A DNA stretch of 64,000 bases, from the NCBI GenBank assembly GCA_037951165.1, contig JBBDHG010000014.1:20547501-20611500 (forward strand), written 5' to 3'. The notes under the pieces were generated by a model, which was given only the letters and a program-made list of their open reading frames with translations, did not search any database and was not told the DNA's origin. The DNA is from Lophius americanus (lineage: Eukaryota; Chordata; Actinopteri; Lophiiformes; Lophiidae). Position 1 is the stretch's first letter. Each line of letters begins with the position of its first letter. This document shows, one piece after another, positions 13,501 to 24,352 of the stretch. The position numbers and the translations under genes are program-made.

Positions 13501-13626
13501 CAGCGGTTGACCTTTTATCTGAGATTATTTTCTTTCTTTCTTTCTCGCTGCTAGATCCACATGAAGACCATGCCGGCAGCCATGTTCAGACTCCTAACAG
13601 GACAGGAAACACCCATGTACATATAA
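4551..13626 (+). CDS. apba2: apba2 (Mint2/X11-beta), 3' part: end of PTB domain plus two PDZ domains
   Basis: Neuronal adaptor that binds the APP cytoplasmic tail through its PTB domain and synaptic or trafficking partners through tandem PDZ domains. Exons seen: 4551-4586, 6088-6174, 7698-7883, 9816-9995, 11346-11558, 11685-11804, 12536-12676 and 13555-13626 (stop TAA). All are phase 0 and together encode 344 residues. PTB part: FISTQRIKVLNAD, SYIADIGNIVVLMARRRMP, YKMICHV and AYQEFLRANGINPEDLSQ. PDZ1 starts at GEILGVVIVESGWGS and has GGPAARSGKLSIGDQI. PDZ2 starts at YQLGFSVQNGI and has GGVRVGHRIIEINGQSVV. The C terminus ...MKTMPAAMFRLLTGQETPMYI fits APBA2 better than APBA1 (HILSNAVGEI.. AQEQPVYI, from memory). 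The N-terminal half and the start of the PTB domain are not in the window. It converges with sord. Confidence 0.95.
4870..4890. repeat. Short interstitial telomere-type repeat
   Basis: Three CCCTAA units in a row followed by CCTG. It is too short to be a telomere or a fusion point by itself. Confidence 0.7.
8240..8975 (-). mobile_element. LINE (L2-type) 3' end with reverse-transcriptase C-terminal coding remnant
   Basis: The minus strand from about 8975 encodes HIKHICKISFHHLRNISKLR, then AEKLVHTFVSSRLDYCNSLL, QYVQNSAARILMRVRKHEHI and SLHISTRIDYKISLL. This pattern is typical of the region after the RT domain in fish L2/CR1-type LINEs. The 3' end reads ACCTTGTAACACTTTGAGAT and ends in a TTATTATTATTA-like tail (8245-8262 on the plus strand). 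It is 5'-truncated and sits in an apba2 intron, antisense to the gene. Confidence 0.8.
9185..9655. repeat. Teleost interspersed repeat with inverted ends
   Basis: Near 9190-9320 the text resembles a common fish repeat: CATAAAAATTCGTCCCGTAG, then AACAAACAGACAAACAAA, then TACCTCTGCCAAGG. The right end, TTTGCAGAGGTAATAATCTG TTTG at about 9631-9654, is an inverted counterpart. The family is not assigned. Confidence 0.45.
9425..9459. repeat. Perfect 16-bp hairpin
   Basis: Arms ACTGAGTATTTGAGAG (9425-9440) and CTCTCAAATACTCAGT (9444-9459) pair fully around the 3-nt loop ATA. It lies in an apba2 intron between the two repeat ends noted at 9185-9655. Confidence 0.9.
10540..10750 (+). mobile_element. 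Tc1-like transposon fragment (3' end)
   Basis: Contains CTGGGGAAGAGATCCCATGA, GATGCATTGGGCAATGTTCT, TGGGAAACC and CTTCAGAGATCTCAAGGAGT, ending in the terminal motif ACAATGTTATGGCTGT. These are degraded pieces of a Tc1-like transposase gene and its right terminal repeat. It is internally deleted and non-functional. Confidence 0.7.
11925..12212 (+). mobile_element. Probable LINE 3' tail
   Basis: Ends TTCTGTAACACTGAAGTTCC then GGATGAATAAAGGACCATCT TATGTTATC, a form typical of fish non-LTR retrotransposon 3' ends. No coding part was recognised. Confidence 0.4.
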
Positions 13627-14136
13627 CCACTGTCCACCACTCGTCGCTCCTGTGGGTGGGCTCTTTGCGCCGATTGCTTAACCTAAGGTGCAAACCCAGC
13701 TGACCATGACCTTTGACCAGTGGAGAGGATCACCTCTCCTTGTTGCTTCATTACTTTTTTTCACTTTGAGCTGAGGACTTGAGTTCTTCAACTCTTCCCT
13801 TATCTATGCTCAACACGCATTCTGACATAAGATTCTTTTTCCATCCCACCAGCTCAAGAGACATTGTGTGTATGTGTGTGTGTGTGTGTCTGCATACACT
13901 TTATTTATTGTGTTTTTCTGTGTCCATGATGTCAAACTTTGTGCACAGACTTGTCCAATTAATGTATCAAAAGTTCTGTTTTTATATTCACTTGATGCAA
14001 TATGATACTTCTGCTATACTTCTTGTATAGTTCCATGTTCTTCTCTATTTATTTATGTCATGTAAATACATATTTTAATATAATTGAAACTGAGTTTAGT
14101 CGGGTGGGAGGGGCTCCAACTGCAATGTAAATATTT

Positions 14137-14142
14137 AATAAA
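14137..14142 (+). promoter_or_regulatory. apba2: apba2 polyadenylation signal
   Basis: A canonical AATAAA lies about 510 bases after the apba2 stop codon, followed by a T/G-containing stretch. It is the first clean hexamer after the stop and defines a short 3' UTR. The UTR includes a (TG)n run near 13865-13890. Confidence 0.65.
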
Positions 14143-16444
14143 CCTTGCTGTGAAACTGAAAGCAGATTTTGACGATGGCACGACACAGTTCAACGCCGGA
14201 CATCATCGTAGTCCCCAGCGAAAAGAGGAGTGAGTTAATTTTGATGAAATGTCAGGTTTAAATGTGCTAAGTTGATATGATGATATGAACATGTGACTCA
14301 AACAAACAAATGCTTGCAGAAGGGGTTCATGGAAGAAATGCCATATCCTTCTGATTTCCTTCATTGTATGACAATACACAACTTCAAAGGGATAAGTCTT
14401 TTTTTATATCTCATGTATAAAAACACACAGGCGTAAAAGTAACGAGCAACTGAATGAAAATAACATGCATTAATTATGCTTTTGATATCAACCTTTCTTT
14501 TGTGTGCTACTCTACTGTATGTTCATCTCTAGTGCTGCGGACTGAAACTCATGCATCCCATGAGCGGACTGTGAATGTAACGGTGTTGTGTGAGCTGTCC
14601 CTTTGGCCACATGCAGTATTAGAATGTGTGTACATAAAGACAAACATGTCTCGTGGTGTGCTCAAGTAAAAAAAAAATTTTAAAAAAGGTGGGGGAAAGA
14701 ACAAAACACAGGTTCAGTCACTGAAAACATCTTCCCACCTGCTCTTGCGGTGGAGGGCAGGGGGGGAACTGTGACTCAGTCTGTGTAAGAAACAAGCCTT
14801 ACCACAGAGTAAGGGTTTTACAGTGCATTGTGGTAAATTGGAACCATGTTAACATTATCTGTGTGCATGCCTCGTGAAGTACTATCATGTTATTGTGGCA
14901 AGATAATAAAATTTGACCTACACCTTGCTGTGTCTTGACTGAATCGAACTCAATACGGATTCTAATATACCCGACACACTTGACTGCATCCGCAGCAGAT
15001 GTGCAGCGTGGAATCTTTGGATTTTCATTTAATACAGCCATTTTAACTTGATTGCTATATAAAAGTGTGGCTGACTTTGACGAGAACAGAAAAAAATTCA
15101 GCTAATTAAATCCCCGAAAGTCAATGATATCGTTAAAATCATCATTGCGGAGTTGGCTGACAATGCAGATCCTTTGTGTTAACGCAAACACTCAAAAACA
15201 ACAAACCGTGTACCCACATATACCTTTGTGCGAGGAAGAACACGAGTGATTTTCAGAAAGGTCCGTCGTACATTTCAAAGATTAGGGGCAGTTTTATTGA
15301 TAATATTTTTTCAGGCCATAATGTCTCAACCGTTGGTCTGATTTAGTCCAAACTTGGTGCACATGAATCAACTCATTGAGATCTATCTTCTGGGTGTGGT
15401 ATTTTACTCACCAAGCATAACTTCTCCAGAAAACACTGATTTCAAACAGCTTCCTACATGTTGGGCTGATTTAGTCCGAAGTTGGTGTGTATGAGGCGAC
15501 TCCAGGAGATCTAGTTTGTGAATATCATGTTTTACTCACTAGGGGAAGCTTTTTCCCCAAAAAAACTGTTTTCGTACCTAAAGTAACATTTGCATATTTC
15601 CATCACTCTAGTGCCTTGTAAAACGCAGGGGATTTGGGGCTGTTGGAGATATACCCTTGCTGTCGGGTACAACAGCATAGATCTAGTTTTAAAACGGTAT
15701 ATTTAACATCTGACTTTTCAATTCATTTTGATTTATTATACCAAATTAAACCCTCAAGGGGTTTATTGATGTTCTAAGAGTAAGACTCAGTTTGTTGCAA
15801 ATCAAAATAAAGCAAGCAGTTTCGATGTTTCATTATTTAGCCCTCATAACAAATTCACTTTGAGTTACATTCAGAATTCAATCTCATTATTGTGTGATAC
15901 ATTGTTCCGTCTGAGAACAAGACCGGAAAATGCATTGACTTCATATTTACTATCAGAAAAAACCTAACAGTAACTCCATTATACTGTGCTAACACTATAC
16001 TATCAATCTGTCACGCAGAACTAGGACAAACGCTTCTCATTCTCATCAAGGTTTGAAAATGCTGGAAAAGCAGAAGACTGACCACTGTGATGTCTGTATT
16101 TAATTTAAGGACAATTTCTTTTTGACTGACCAGTTTTGTACGGCCACAATACTTGAAACTGCAAAACAAATCAATTAATTGTAGTTGGAAAGATATTTGG
16201 GTAAAAATGAGTCGAGTAAAGTTCTTTCTCCAAAGTTCACATTGATATTACGGTGGATAAAAAATGGTAAAGTTATGATTTCTTCATTATAAACTGAAAT
16301 ATGTGTAGGTTAAGGATTTGTAAATCACAATTTGACTCCCATCAAAGTCACAATAGATCCTAATACTTGCCAATTTTTCCTGGTACCAACGCATCAACTC
16401 CAGGAAAAAATGTTGACTTTCTGTCTGGTACACCCGACCCACTG
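14143..16444. other. Intergenic spacer between convergent apba2 and sord
   Basis: No gene recognised. It contains a degenerate direct repeat in which GATTTAGTCCAAACTTGGTG (about 15341) recurs as GATTTAGTCCGAAGTTGGTG (about 15467), each followed by GAGATCTA and TTTACTCAC. This fits a diverged tandem or LINE UTR-type repeat. Confidence 0.5.
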
Positions 16445-16517
16445 GCAGGAGCCGATATAACGAGATAATTATTGTTATTTTGACTTCACCCCTCAGTGGT
16501 TATAATGTTATGGCCGT
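16445..16517 (-). mobile_element. Tc1-like transposon terminal fragment
   Basis: Reads CACTGGCAGGAGCC, ATAACGAGATAATTATTGTT, then GTGGTTATAATGTTATGGCC. This is the reverse of a Tc1-like left end. It lies within 400 bases of the sord copy 1 stop, and so is probably near or in its 3' UTR. Confidence 0.65.
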
Positions 16518-16889
16518 AAGTTTCCTCTTTGAGTCTCTGGTTCCCCCTAAAGGCTATTTTTAGGTAGTGTCGGTTCTCAAAAAGAAATACTGAGAATATT
16601 GATATTTTTATTTTATTATTTAAGGATCTATCAGCTGCAGGAGACATTTTTAGAAATTTAAAATTTAGCACAAAACAATCATAAAAGCAATTACTAAGTT
16701 GGTTGCCAAACCAAGGCTGAACTAGGTAAAATAATCACTGGTACCGTTTGAAACATCTCAGGGGGTAAAAGCTCGGCCTCTTGATAATGTGTGTCTTTGA
16801 ACTACATCTGTTATCTTCATCTGGGTCAATGTTCAGTTTCTGTGGGTCATGATGAGTTACTCATAGTCTAGCAGGTGCGGTGGGTGAGT

Positions 16890-19800
16890 TCAGGGATTCT
16901 GGTCATTCTGGTCACACTTTAACATGACCTTTATCCCAAGACCCTGCCGGGTGGCCTCAAAGGCCTGGACAGCCTGCTCCAGGGGGAAACGGTGGGTCAC
17001 CAGGTGCTTCAAGTTCACTTCGCCAGACGCCAACATGGCTATGGCCATCGGCCAACTGCAACACACGCAAGACAATCAAGTGTTGAATCTCAGATATCAT
17101 TTATCCTCTGATTATTACAGCCCAATAAAGTTGAACTGCGACCAGCTGTGGTTTAATCATCTCATTAAGAAGAAGGAAATTACTCCTTTCTCACGTATTG
17201 CAGTAGCGGAAAACCCCTCTGATGTCCACTTCCCTTGTGGCAGCATTGATCAAAGGAACAGTGGCCATGTCAGCGCCGAGACCCACAAGCATCACCACGC
17301 CTCCTGAGCGTGTTGCCTGACAGGATGAAATATATCGGATTAGGTTATTGTAGGGAAAGAGCAGGATAATTATTACATGGACTATATTATCGCCAGATAC
17401 TGAAACTCTCTGTTGTATAAGCTCCACAGCAGAAAAGTTAATTATTAATATTATCATAATGGTAGAGAAAGTATTCAGATAAGTTAATGAATTAATTTGC
17501 TGAAAAACCAGCAAAACCAAAATTGATCAATCCTGCAGTGCAGTTATTATTTTGAAATGTGCTTGACGTGTGAAAGAAATACAAAAACAAACAAGTATCC
17601 AAAGCAGATAGAATGCCAATGTGAGGGTTATAGTTGTGCATCTAAAATAATATTTTTCTATTTTCTATTTTTAGTTTTATTGTAGTGAACAGGCAGGATG
17701 AACCTATGTCAGACTATTCATTTATCTTCTAAGGAAGTAAGTGCAATACATTGTGCGTGTAGTAGGTAAAAGTCAATCACATAGATGGCGGTTTGAATGC
17801 TGCTCTCAGCACCGGAGCATTCAATAGTGATGTGAGGCTGAGCTCCCAGCATGTCCTCTACACTCTTGGCCAGCTGCTTGGCTCCATCTCCTTTCTTTAC
17901 GGTCAGCTGAAAGTCTGCTCCCAGTTCTTTGGCCATTTCCAGACGCTCTGTGCAAAGATCTACACACAGGGCAAGTTTAAGAATCTGCATGTTCAGTCAT
18001 CGAGTTATTGAAATTGAAAGAAATGCTTATGTTACCGGTGATGATGACCTTTGAGGCCCCCATCGCCTTGGCCACGAGCAAACAGACCAACCCAATAGGT
18101 CCTGTGGAGAGAGAGGGGAATAAAAAACATGCTGGTTGTCCTGTGTATCGAGTACAGGCTGTTAAAACATCTGCTCTGGTCATTATGATAATGTACTAGT
18201 ATTTTCCTAAAACATTAATTACTTCCTATTTCTAGATATATGGTATATCCTATTTTAAAATTCTAATTTGACTTTATGCTGTACTTTAATCGAGTCACTA
18301 CTGACAACCTGCACTTCTGACTAAGGTCATGCTGATCTGCCCCGCCTGAACCCATTGTCACTCTTATTATTAGTCTACCCTGCAGATATGGCACCAAACA
18401 AGAAAAGCGGAGCCAATGATCGGGCAGGATTGTTCATATCAGGAGAGAGCTTCTGTCTCTAACCAGCCCTAGCAGAGCTTCAGGACATCTTAAGAAAGAA
18501 GCTCATTTCCATGAATATGCTTAGTGGCAAAGAAGATGCAAATGATCAGATCATGAACAGAAGAAAAGGAGAAAGCAGGAGGACTAACATCTTTGTGAAT
18601 CCCTTTAGGTTCACTGAAAAAGTGGGGAGGGACCCAGGCTTGCCAAGAAGAAGACATCAACTGACATCCCAGTGAAGCATACAGTCCGAGAACACTGGAT
18701 CACCCGATGAAAACCATTCATCCAACATAAAGGAGCCCAACCTGGCAGAACTCATGAACACCGTTATTATAGCATGAACCAGCTCGGCACCAGGTCCAAA
18801 TAGAATACCAAACGAGGCTTAGAAGCCTTGCCAAAGATTCCTTCAGAGACTCCAGGGACATTCAGTGATGTGAAAGGTAAAGGACAATGGCATCAGAATA
18901 GCATAGCAATAGCATAGCATTGAGTTTGAAGACCCCGGTCCAAATTTGGCACTCACCAACCTCTGATCCTAGCCTTCATGGATGACTAGACTTGATGAGA
19001 ACATCACTGTCTAGATGCTAAGGGCTCTTCTAAAGATTTGGAAATCCTTATCACAAGGGTATGAGTGACCTTCAAGCACGCCAAAACCAGGAGCTTGATC
19101 CGCCACAAGAGGAGTGAGTTGGAACTGTGAGGAAGTAGAGGACAAAGGAGGTATTTGAAGACGGACATGGCATCCGGACGGGCACTGAGCTCGACTTGGT
19201 GGCCACACATAATGTGGCCCAGGTGAGAGGGGAACACTATCTGTTCAAGGCAGAGATCCTACAGGATTGGACGAGGAATGCAGCAGTAGGAGAGGAGCCC
19301 ACCACAGAAACGGAGCTTGCATCAATTTGGTACAACACAACGGCCCTAAAGATCAACTTGCATTGTTGAGGTGGAGCCAAGAGCTGTAACAGCTAAAAGT
19401 TGATCTGCACAGACCAACCCAAAGAGTTGGTCTTTGGGTTGGTCTGTGATAGGGCCATGACAAAAACAGTTGACAAAATTCAAGTTTAGAGTATATGAGC
19501 ACTTTGATTTCCCTTTGAAATATAGTGATGAAGGAAAATCTCTTGTGAAGATGTGCCTAAGTTTGCTTCACCTGCTGTTTTCATAATTGAAATCTGGTCT
19601 CTATTAGGCTCTGAAAAGGGGGCCTTTGCACTGGTGGGGGTCCGGCTGCATGATTCTGTCCAAAACATCATCAAACACTACAACCCAAACTTCAGTGTCA
19701 ATGGGCCCACAAGTGGGGGCTGAGCCAGTGTTTGGTTCTCAGGACTCTCTAGGTTTTGGGCTATGTGGTTGAGTATGGATCATAAGACCCTACACCGATC

Positions 19801-22097
19801 ATTAGTGCATGTCTCATCGTTACTGCTTGAGTTCTTGTGTAGTTCCAAATAGAACATAATAGGCTAGTCTTTCAAAGAGGGCTGGTGTCGGTGACGTGCA
19901 CTCACTCACACACACAGTAATAACTCTTATCTGCTGCAAGTTCAAACTGCATGTATGTTGTTGTTTTTAAATGGTTCATGCCAGGAATGAACATAAACAT
20001 ACATGCAGACATATTTGAAGAAAAAAACAACAAACAAAAACACCTGAAGTAAGACATAGGCTTACGTTCGACATTTGATCAAAGGAGCCCAATTTTACAG
20101 TTTCGCCTGAGTTTAGAGATCTCTGTATTGAAGCAAAATACAAAACGAAAGCCTTGATTCGGAATACATTTCAAATATGAATCAGTATTTTCTCAAAGTT
20201 TTGCCTGTTTCATAACTTTACAGTAACAAGATATCGATTCACATATGGTCGTCATCTGTCTGGTTTTAGAGTTTGTTATAGTTTCCATTTAAGCATTCAC
20301 ATTTAAAAGAACCTGCATAGCTTCATCTGTTCTAAACACAAGCATCCTGAATGCTCCTTAGCTTGATTTCCATACATTAGGAATCTGTTACATATTGACG
20401 AGAAAGGTGCGTTTTGGTTCAGGAGTTTTTTCCTCGCTGGAGTTTTGTTGAGTCACTATGACACACACTATGGTGATTTTGCCCATTCAGCATTAAATAA
20501 AGTTCCTTACTTACACTAACGTGTTCCTCAAACCCAGGGAAATAGATTCTATTCTAGTATTTTGAAATATTAATTGAAATTAAATTTGCGGTATGTTATT
20601 CATTGAATACTACTACAATGTTTGTGGTAGTTAAATAGTTTACGGTTATTTTTCACCTGCACCACAGACGAGGACAGTGCTGCCGAGGGTTACACCGGCT
20701 CTGCGACAGGCATGGATCCCCACAGACAGAGGTTCAATGAGAGCTCCTTCCTCATAGGTCACATTATCAGGCAACCTGGATCATTGACAAACAGTGAGAG
20801 TGAGAGTCAGAGTGAGAGTGAGAGAGAAGTTTAAGAAAGACAGAAGGGGATCATTAGGCAAGAAAGTCAGTTGGCAATCAGAGATCAAGCAGTTGTTATG
20901 TAATCCTTTGTGGACAAACATGCAATCGTGAAAAAGCTTTTACTTGTAGCAGAAGTCGGCACTGTGCTTGTAGTATCGGCACAGACTCCCATCATCGGGG
21001 GGCGTGGCACAGAAGAAAATAGTCGGAGATAAGTTATATTGTCCTTTTTTGAAGAAGTCGTCCATATCACGGGGAACGCCGGGCTCAATAGCCACTCGGT
21101 CACCTATCAAACAATTCGCAGAACTTGATGAGTTCATCCTAAAAACTATCATGATGCACTGGGGTGCAAAGAGGCAATGTTTCCCCATAAAAGCATCATC
21201 TAAAGCGTAATTTTCATTACAATATATTGCATATAATCTTAATACATACGGTATATATTAAATACATTTGCACTGCAGGTACAGATTATCAAATGATGAA
21301 GAGGGGACGGAAGTCATATAAACTATTTCTATTAAAAATTGTAAGAGACATTGTTTTGGGTAATTTACACCTCTAAAAGACACACAACACTCCCCCACTT
21401 ACCTACATTCAGATGTCTGACTGCTGATCCAACCTTAACTACCCGCCCTGCTGCTTCATGTCCCAACACCATTGGCTGTTTCAGCACAAAGTCCCCGATT
21501 CGGCCGTGCTGCCAGTAGTGAACATCAGATCCACAGATTCCAACAGAGTGTATCTGGAGCAAAACCTCTGGGGATAAAACATGACATACAAGACAGGACA
21601 CACAGATTGTACAGGTCAGTCTGGTAGGGAATAATATGAGAGAATGTATTTTGACAGCTGTTCGCCAAAAGACAACAATCTGTTACAAATATCTATAGCA
21701 ATGCATTCAAAATTAGTTTCCCCTCAAGATTAAAGTATTCTCTAAATAAACAAAGATGAAACACAGTAATGTAATTTTGGCTTGCCAAAAGAAAAAGTTA
21801 CATAGTTAGTTACATTGCATTTAACTTATTATGTATCCTTACTTACCTTAACGAAGACTGTATGTGCTAATACATGCATATAACTAAGTGTTATTTTAAA
21901 AGTGGCGTATGAAATGTATACCATTAGGTCCAGGCTCAGGGATAGGGCGGTTTTCCTGTGACAAAATACAAAAGAAAAAGGTTGAATTCAGTAAAGTCAC
22001 ATAGTCTCATGCAAATGGTCCAAGAGCGTGGTGCGTCTCCTACCAGCCTGAGGTCTCCTTTTGAGTGCAGAACCACGGAGAGATTCTCCTGCGCCAT
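16890..22097 (-). CDS. sord: sorbitol dehydrogenase, copy 1 (canonical pocket)
   Basis: Zinc- and NAD-dependent polyol dehydrogenase that oxidises sorbitol to fructose in the cytosol. Exons in order: 22044-22097 (ATG), 21922-21955, 21403-21567, 20944-21103, 20657-20775, 18036-18101, 17781-17959, 17195-17316 and 16890-17055 (stop). Total 1065 nt, 354 residues, against 357 in human. The catalytic zinc ligands are present: Cys in VGICGSDVH, and His-Glu in VLGHEAAG. Glu is present in LIEPLSVG. The NAD-binding Rossmann motif is GAGPIG, ending at VIITD with the NAD-selecting Asp. Pocket residues follow human numbering without Met: Tyr50, Ile56, Phe59, Phe118, Thr121, Leu274, Arg298 and Tyr299 are all kept. 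A TTTATT (AATAAA on the minus strand) at 16607 may be the poly(A) signal. Intron 5 (18102-20656) carries retrotransposon debris. Confidence 0.96.
18380..19450 (+). mobile_element. Degenerate non-LTR retrotransposon fragment in sord intron 5
   Basis: Broken frames resemble the gag/RT region of an autonomous retroelement. They include FVNPFRFTEKVGRDPGLP, KEPNLAELMNTVIIA and SSAPGPNRIPNEA (18600-18820), then VTFKHAKTRSLIRHKRSEL (about 19067-19125). A further open stretch, about 19171-19368, contains ELDLVATHNVAQVRGEHYLF. Stops and frameshifts show it is dead. The clade is not certain. It lies on the strand opposite to sord. Confidence 0.55.
19408..19448. repeat. 16-bp inverted repeat hairpin
   Basis: CACAGACCAACCCAAA and TTTGGGTTGGTCTGTG pair fully around a 9-nt loop, GAGTTGGTC, which itself repeats the arm core. 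It sits at the right end of the retroelement debris in sord intron 5. Confidence 0.85.
19790..19940 (+). repeat. Dispersed repeat, also present near 63.2-63.45 kb
   Basis: GTTCCAAATAGAACATAATA GGCTAGTCTTT recurs as GTTCCAAATAAAGAGGAATA GGCTAGTCTTT at about 63352. In both places a CA-rich stretch follows, and TGCATGT with CTCA precedes. The family is not named. Confidence 0.5.
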
Positions 22098-23280
22098 GAC
22101 AGATGAACAGCGCTCGGATAACCAGCTATACAACCCAAAAAGAGAAGTCTCAAAGTCGTCCTGTCACAGTATGACAGCAGCGACAATGTGACATGAACAC
22201 TCCTGATTAGGGGCATTGTACCTTCACAAAAAGGGTGATCTGCTGGGAACGCGCGGAACAGTTCACTTTGTAGGGGTGTAACACAACAGTTGAATACCTC
22301 TAACTAAACACATTATACGATACACTACAACATTATTTTTTAATATATATTATTTGTGATTAAAATGTATTCATTTACTTTTATTATTTATCAATATTGA
22401 TCTCTAACGTCCATATGTTCTGACATAAATATCGTTAAACCCCTGCAGCTTTGGTCCAGTGCGTCACATGGTCCAATGGGAAACAAGCTATGTACGACTG
22501 AGTTTATTTTATATTCAGGCAGGTGTAATAAAGGTGCATGTCGGTATATGACATATTTTAATAATTTCCTCTCATTTTCAATCTCATTGCCTGAACTGTT
22601 TGTATCAGTTTTCCCCCCGTCTGGGTCTCAAAATACGGCAATGAAGTATTGCAGCAGTCCTCTTCTTTTTTGTGATTTGTATATTGCTGACAAATTTAAT
22701 CTCAAATTTATCTTCGAAGTTTTCCCATTGGATTCCAAAGTTCCTGTAAATGAATTGTAAACAAGTGCACATATACGTTATGTCTCTAGCAGTTAACTAT
22801 ATTTTTTAGGAAACTGATTCCATATCATTTCAAGAGATTTGTGAAGTAAAATTAATAAGGGATAAATTAAATTAAAATGATCAAATTAGTTGATCATGAA
22901 TGAAAAATTCGAGGGTATCTAGTTTGGTGCATCCTACTGGAAACTGGGAACTGTTTCAAACTTTAAAATACTAAAAACATCCGTAGTGGAGGCAATAAAT
23001 AGGAACACGATCAGTGCATTAACTTACTTAATATACCAACAATATATAAAGATGTGTACAGATTCTACATTACCTGTAGAATCTACCCTATTGGGCGACC
23101 GGGTGTCGTTCGTTCTGGAAATATTATATCGTGGCACAGAGGATCACAACCTAAGGGGTGGACCAACCAGAAAACATGCAGGTTCAGAGAAGTAAAGGAT
23201 AGGTATGTAAGAATTATTATAATTAATATTATTATTATTATTATTCCATTCCATCAACTTGTTGTCAAATATCCAGCTGG
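22098..23280. other. Spacer between the two sord genes, left part (sord copy 1 5' flank)
   Basis: Sequence upstream of the sord copy 1 ATG. It is AT-rich with no recognised gene. A run of TATTATTATTATTATT lies near 23228-23244. The promoter should be in the first few hundred bases, but no element can be assigned with confidence. Confidence 0.4.
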
Positions 23281-23780
23281 AATAGAGAGCTGGCCTCAGG
23301 GTCAGATGGATACCAATGTTGATGCAACTGTCATGACATCACAATGCTTGGAGGGTTCCAAACAGAGTAAACCCATGAGGAAAGTCAAGACAAACAGCAG
23401 AGATAACCAAATGTTGGATCCACAATTCAAGACGAAACAATGAGTATCCATGAATACATCAAGAAGATACGCCTCCAAGATAAACAGTGAAGAGAGTGTC
23501 TCAGGCAGCAGGAGACAGTGGCTAATGAGGAAGAGGAGGATGTATCATAGAAGGCCGTGCCCCACCAGTCGGTGCACCATTGGTAGACAGAGGAATTGGC
23601 TGACTATGCTGATGATATAATATCCCTCTGGTGCCTGGAGAAAGATGACTTGATGGGCCACTCAAAAGATCATGGCTGCACAAGAAGCACTTGATTAGCA
23701 GAGGCAGGGGTCAACAACAGCAAACAGGACCCTTGTTTTAGGCTGTGCAAAGATGCTCCATCCAGCACATACCCTAGCAC
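23280..23780 (+). mobile_element. Degenerate non-LTR retrotransposon fragment with RT motif
   Basis: One frame gives GIESWPQGQMDTNVDATVMT, CLEGSKQSKPMRKVKTNSRD and NQMLDPQFKTKQ. A shifted frame gives ELADYADDIISLW (about 23601-23640), which carries the Y-A-D-D catalytic signature of reverse transcriptases. A later frame gives RLCKDAPSSTYPS, like the zinc-binding CRLC motif of such elements. Several stops and frameshifts are present, so it is a relic. Confidence 0.55.
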
Positions 23781-23999
23781 GGTACTGGTGTACGAATATT
23801 CATTATTTTATATATGTACCTGCCTGAGATCAATGGCATTGTTTTGCACTATTACATTTCACCGCTAGATGGGGGTAAAATCAAGTCTATAAGATGGTTA
23901 GTGGATGTCAAAGTCATTGTTTATAGTTCATGTCTTATTTTTTGATAAATGTTCAATATATACATATTGATATAAAAATTTTAAGATGTCAAGATTTTC

Positions 24000-24352
24000 T
24001 TTGGGACGGATGACGATGGGCAGGATTAGAAACGTGCAAATCCGAGGGACAGCCCAGGTTTGATGTCATGGAGTCAAAGTAAGAGGGGCCAGATTGAGAT
24101 TGTTTGGCCATGTGAAAAGAGTTATACTGGATATATTGGTAGAACAATGCTGAAGATGGAGCTGCCAGGCAGGAGAAAAGGGGGAAGACCAAAGAGAAAG
24201 TTTCTGCATGTTGGGAAATGCACGACATGCAGAAACTGTCGTGAATTTCTCGTGTGACAGGAGGATGCAGAGGACGGGGCAAGATGGAAACAGATGATCT
24301 GCTGTGGCAACCCATAAAGGGATCAGACAAAAAGAAGAAGAAGAAGATATAT
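24000..24352 (+). mobile_element. Non-LTR retrotransposon 3' end (RTE-like C-terminal coding remnant)
   Basis: Frames in succession give RLRLFGHVKRV, YIGRTMLKMELPGRRKGGRP and then EDAEDGARWKQMICCGNP with a stop. A tail of AAGAAGAAGAAGA follows at 24332-24346. This is the usual end of endonuclease-reverse transcriptase ORFs common in fish. Frameshifts make it inactive. An inverted 12-mer, GTTTCTGCATGT/ACATGCAGAAAC, lies inside. Confidence 0.65.
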
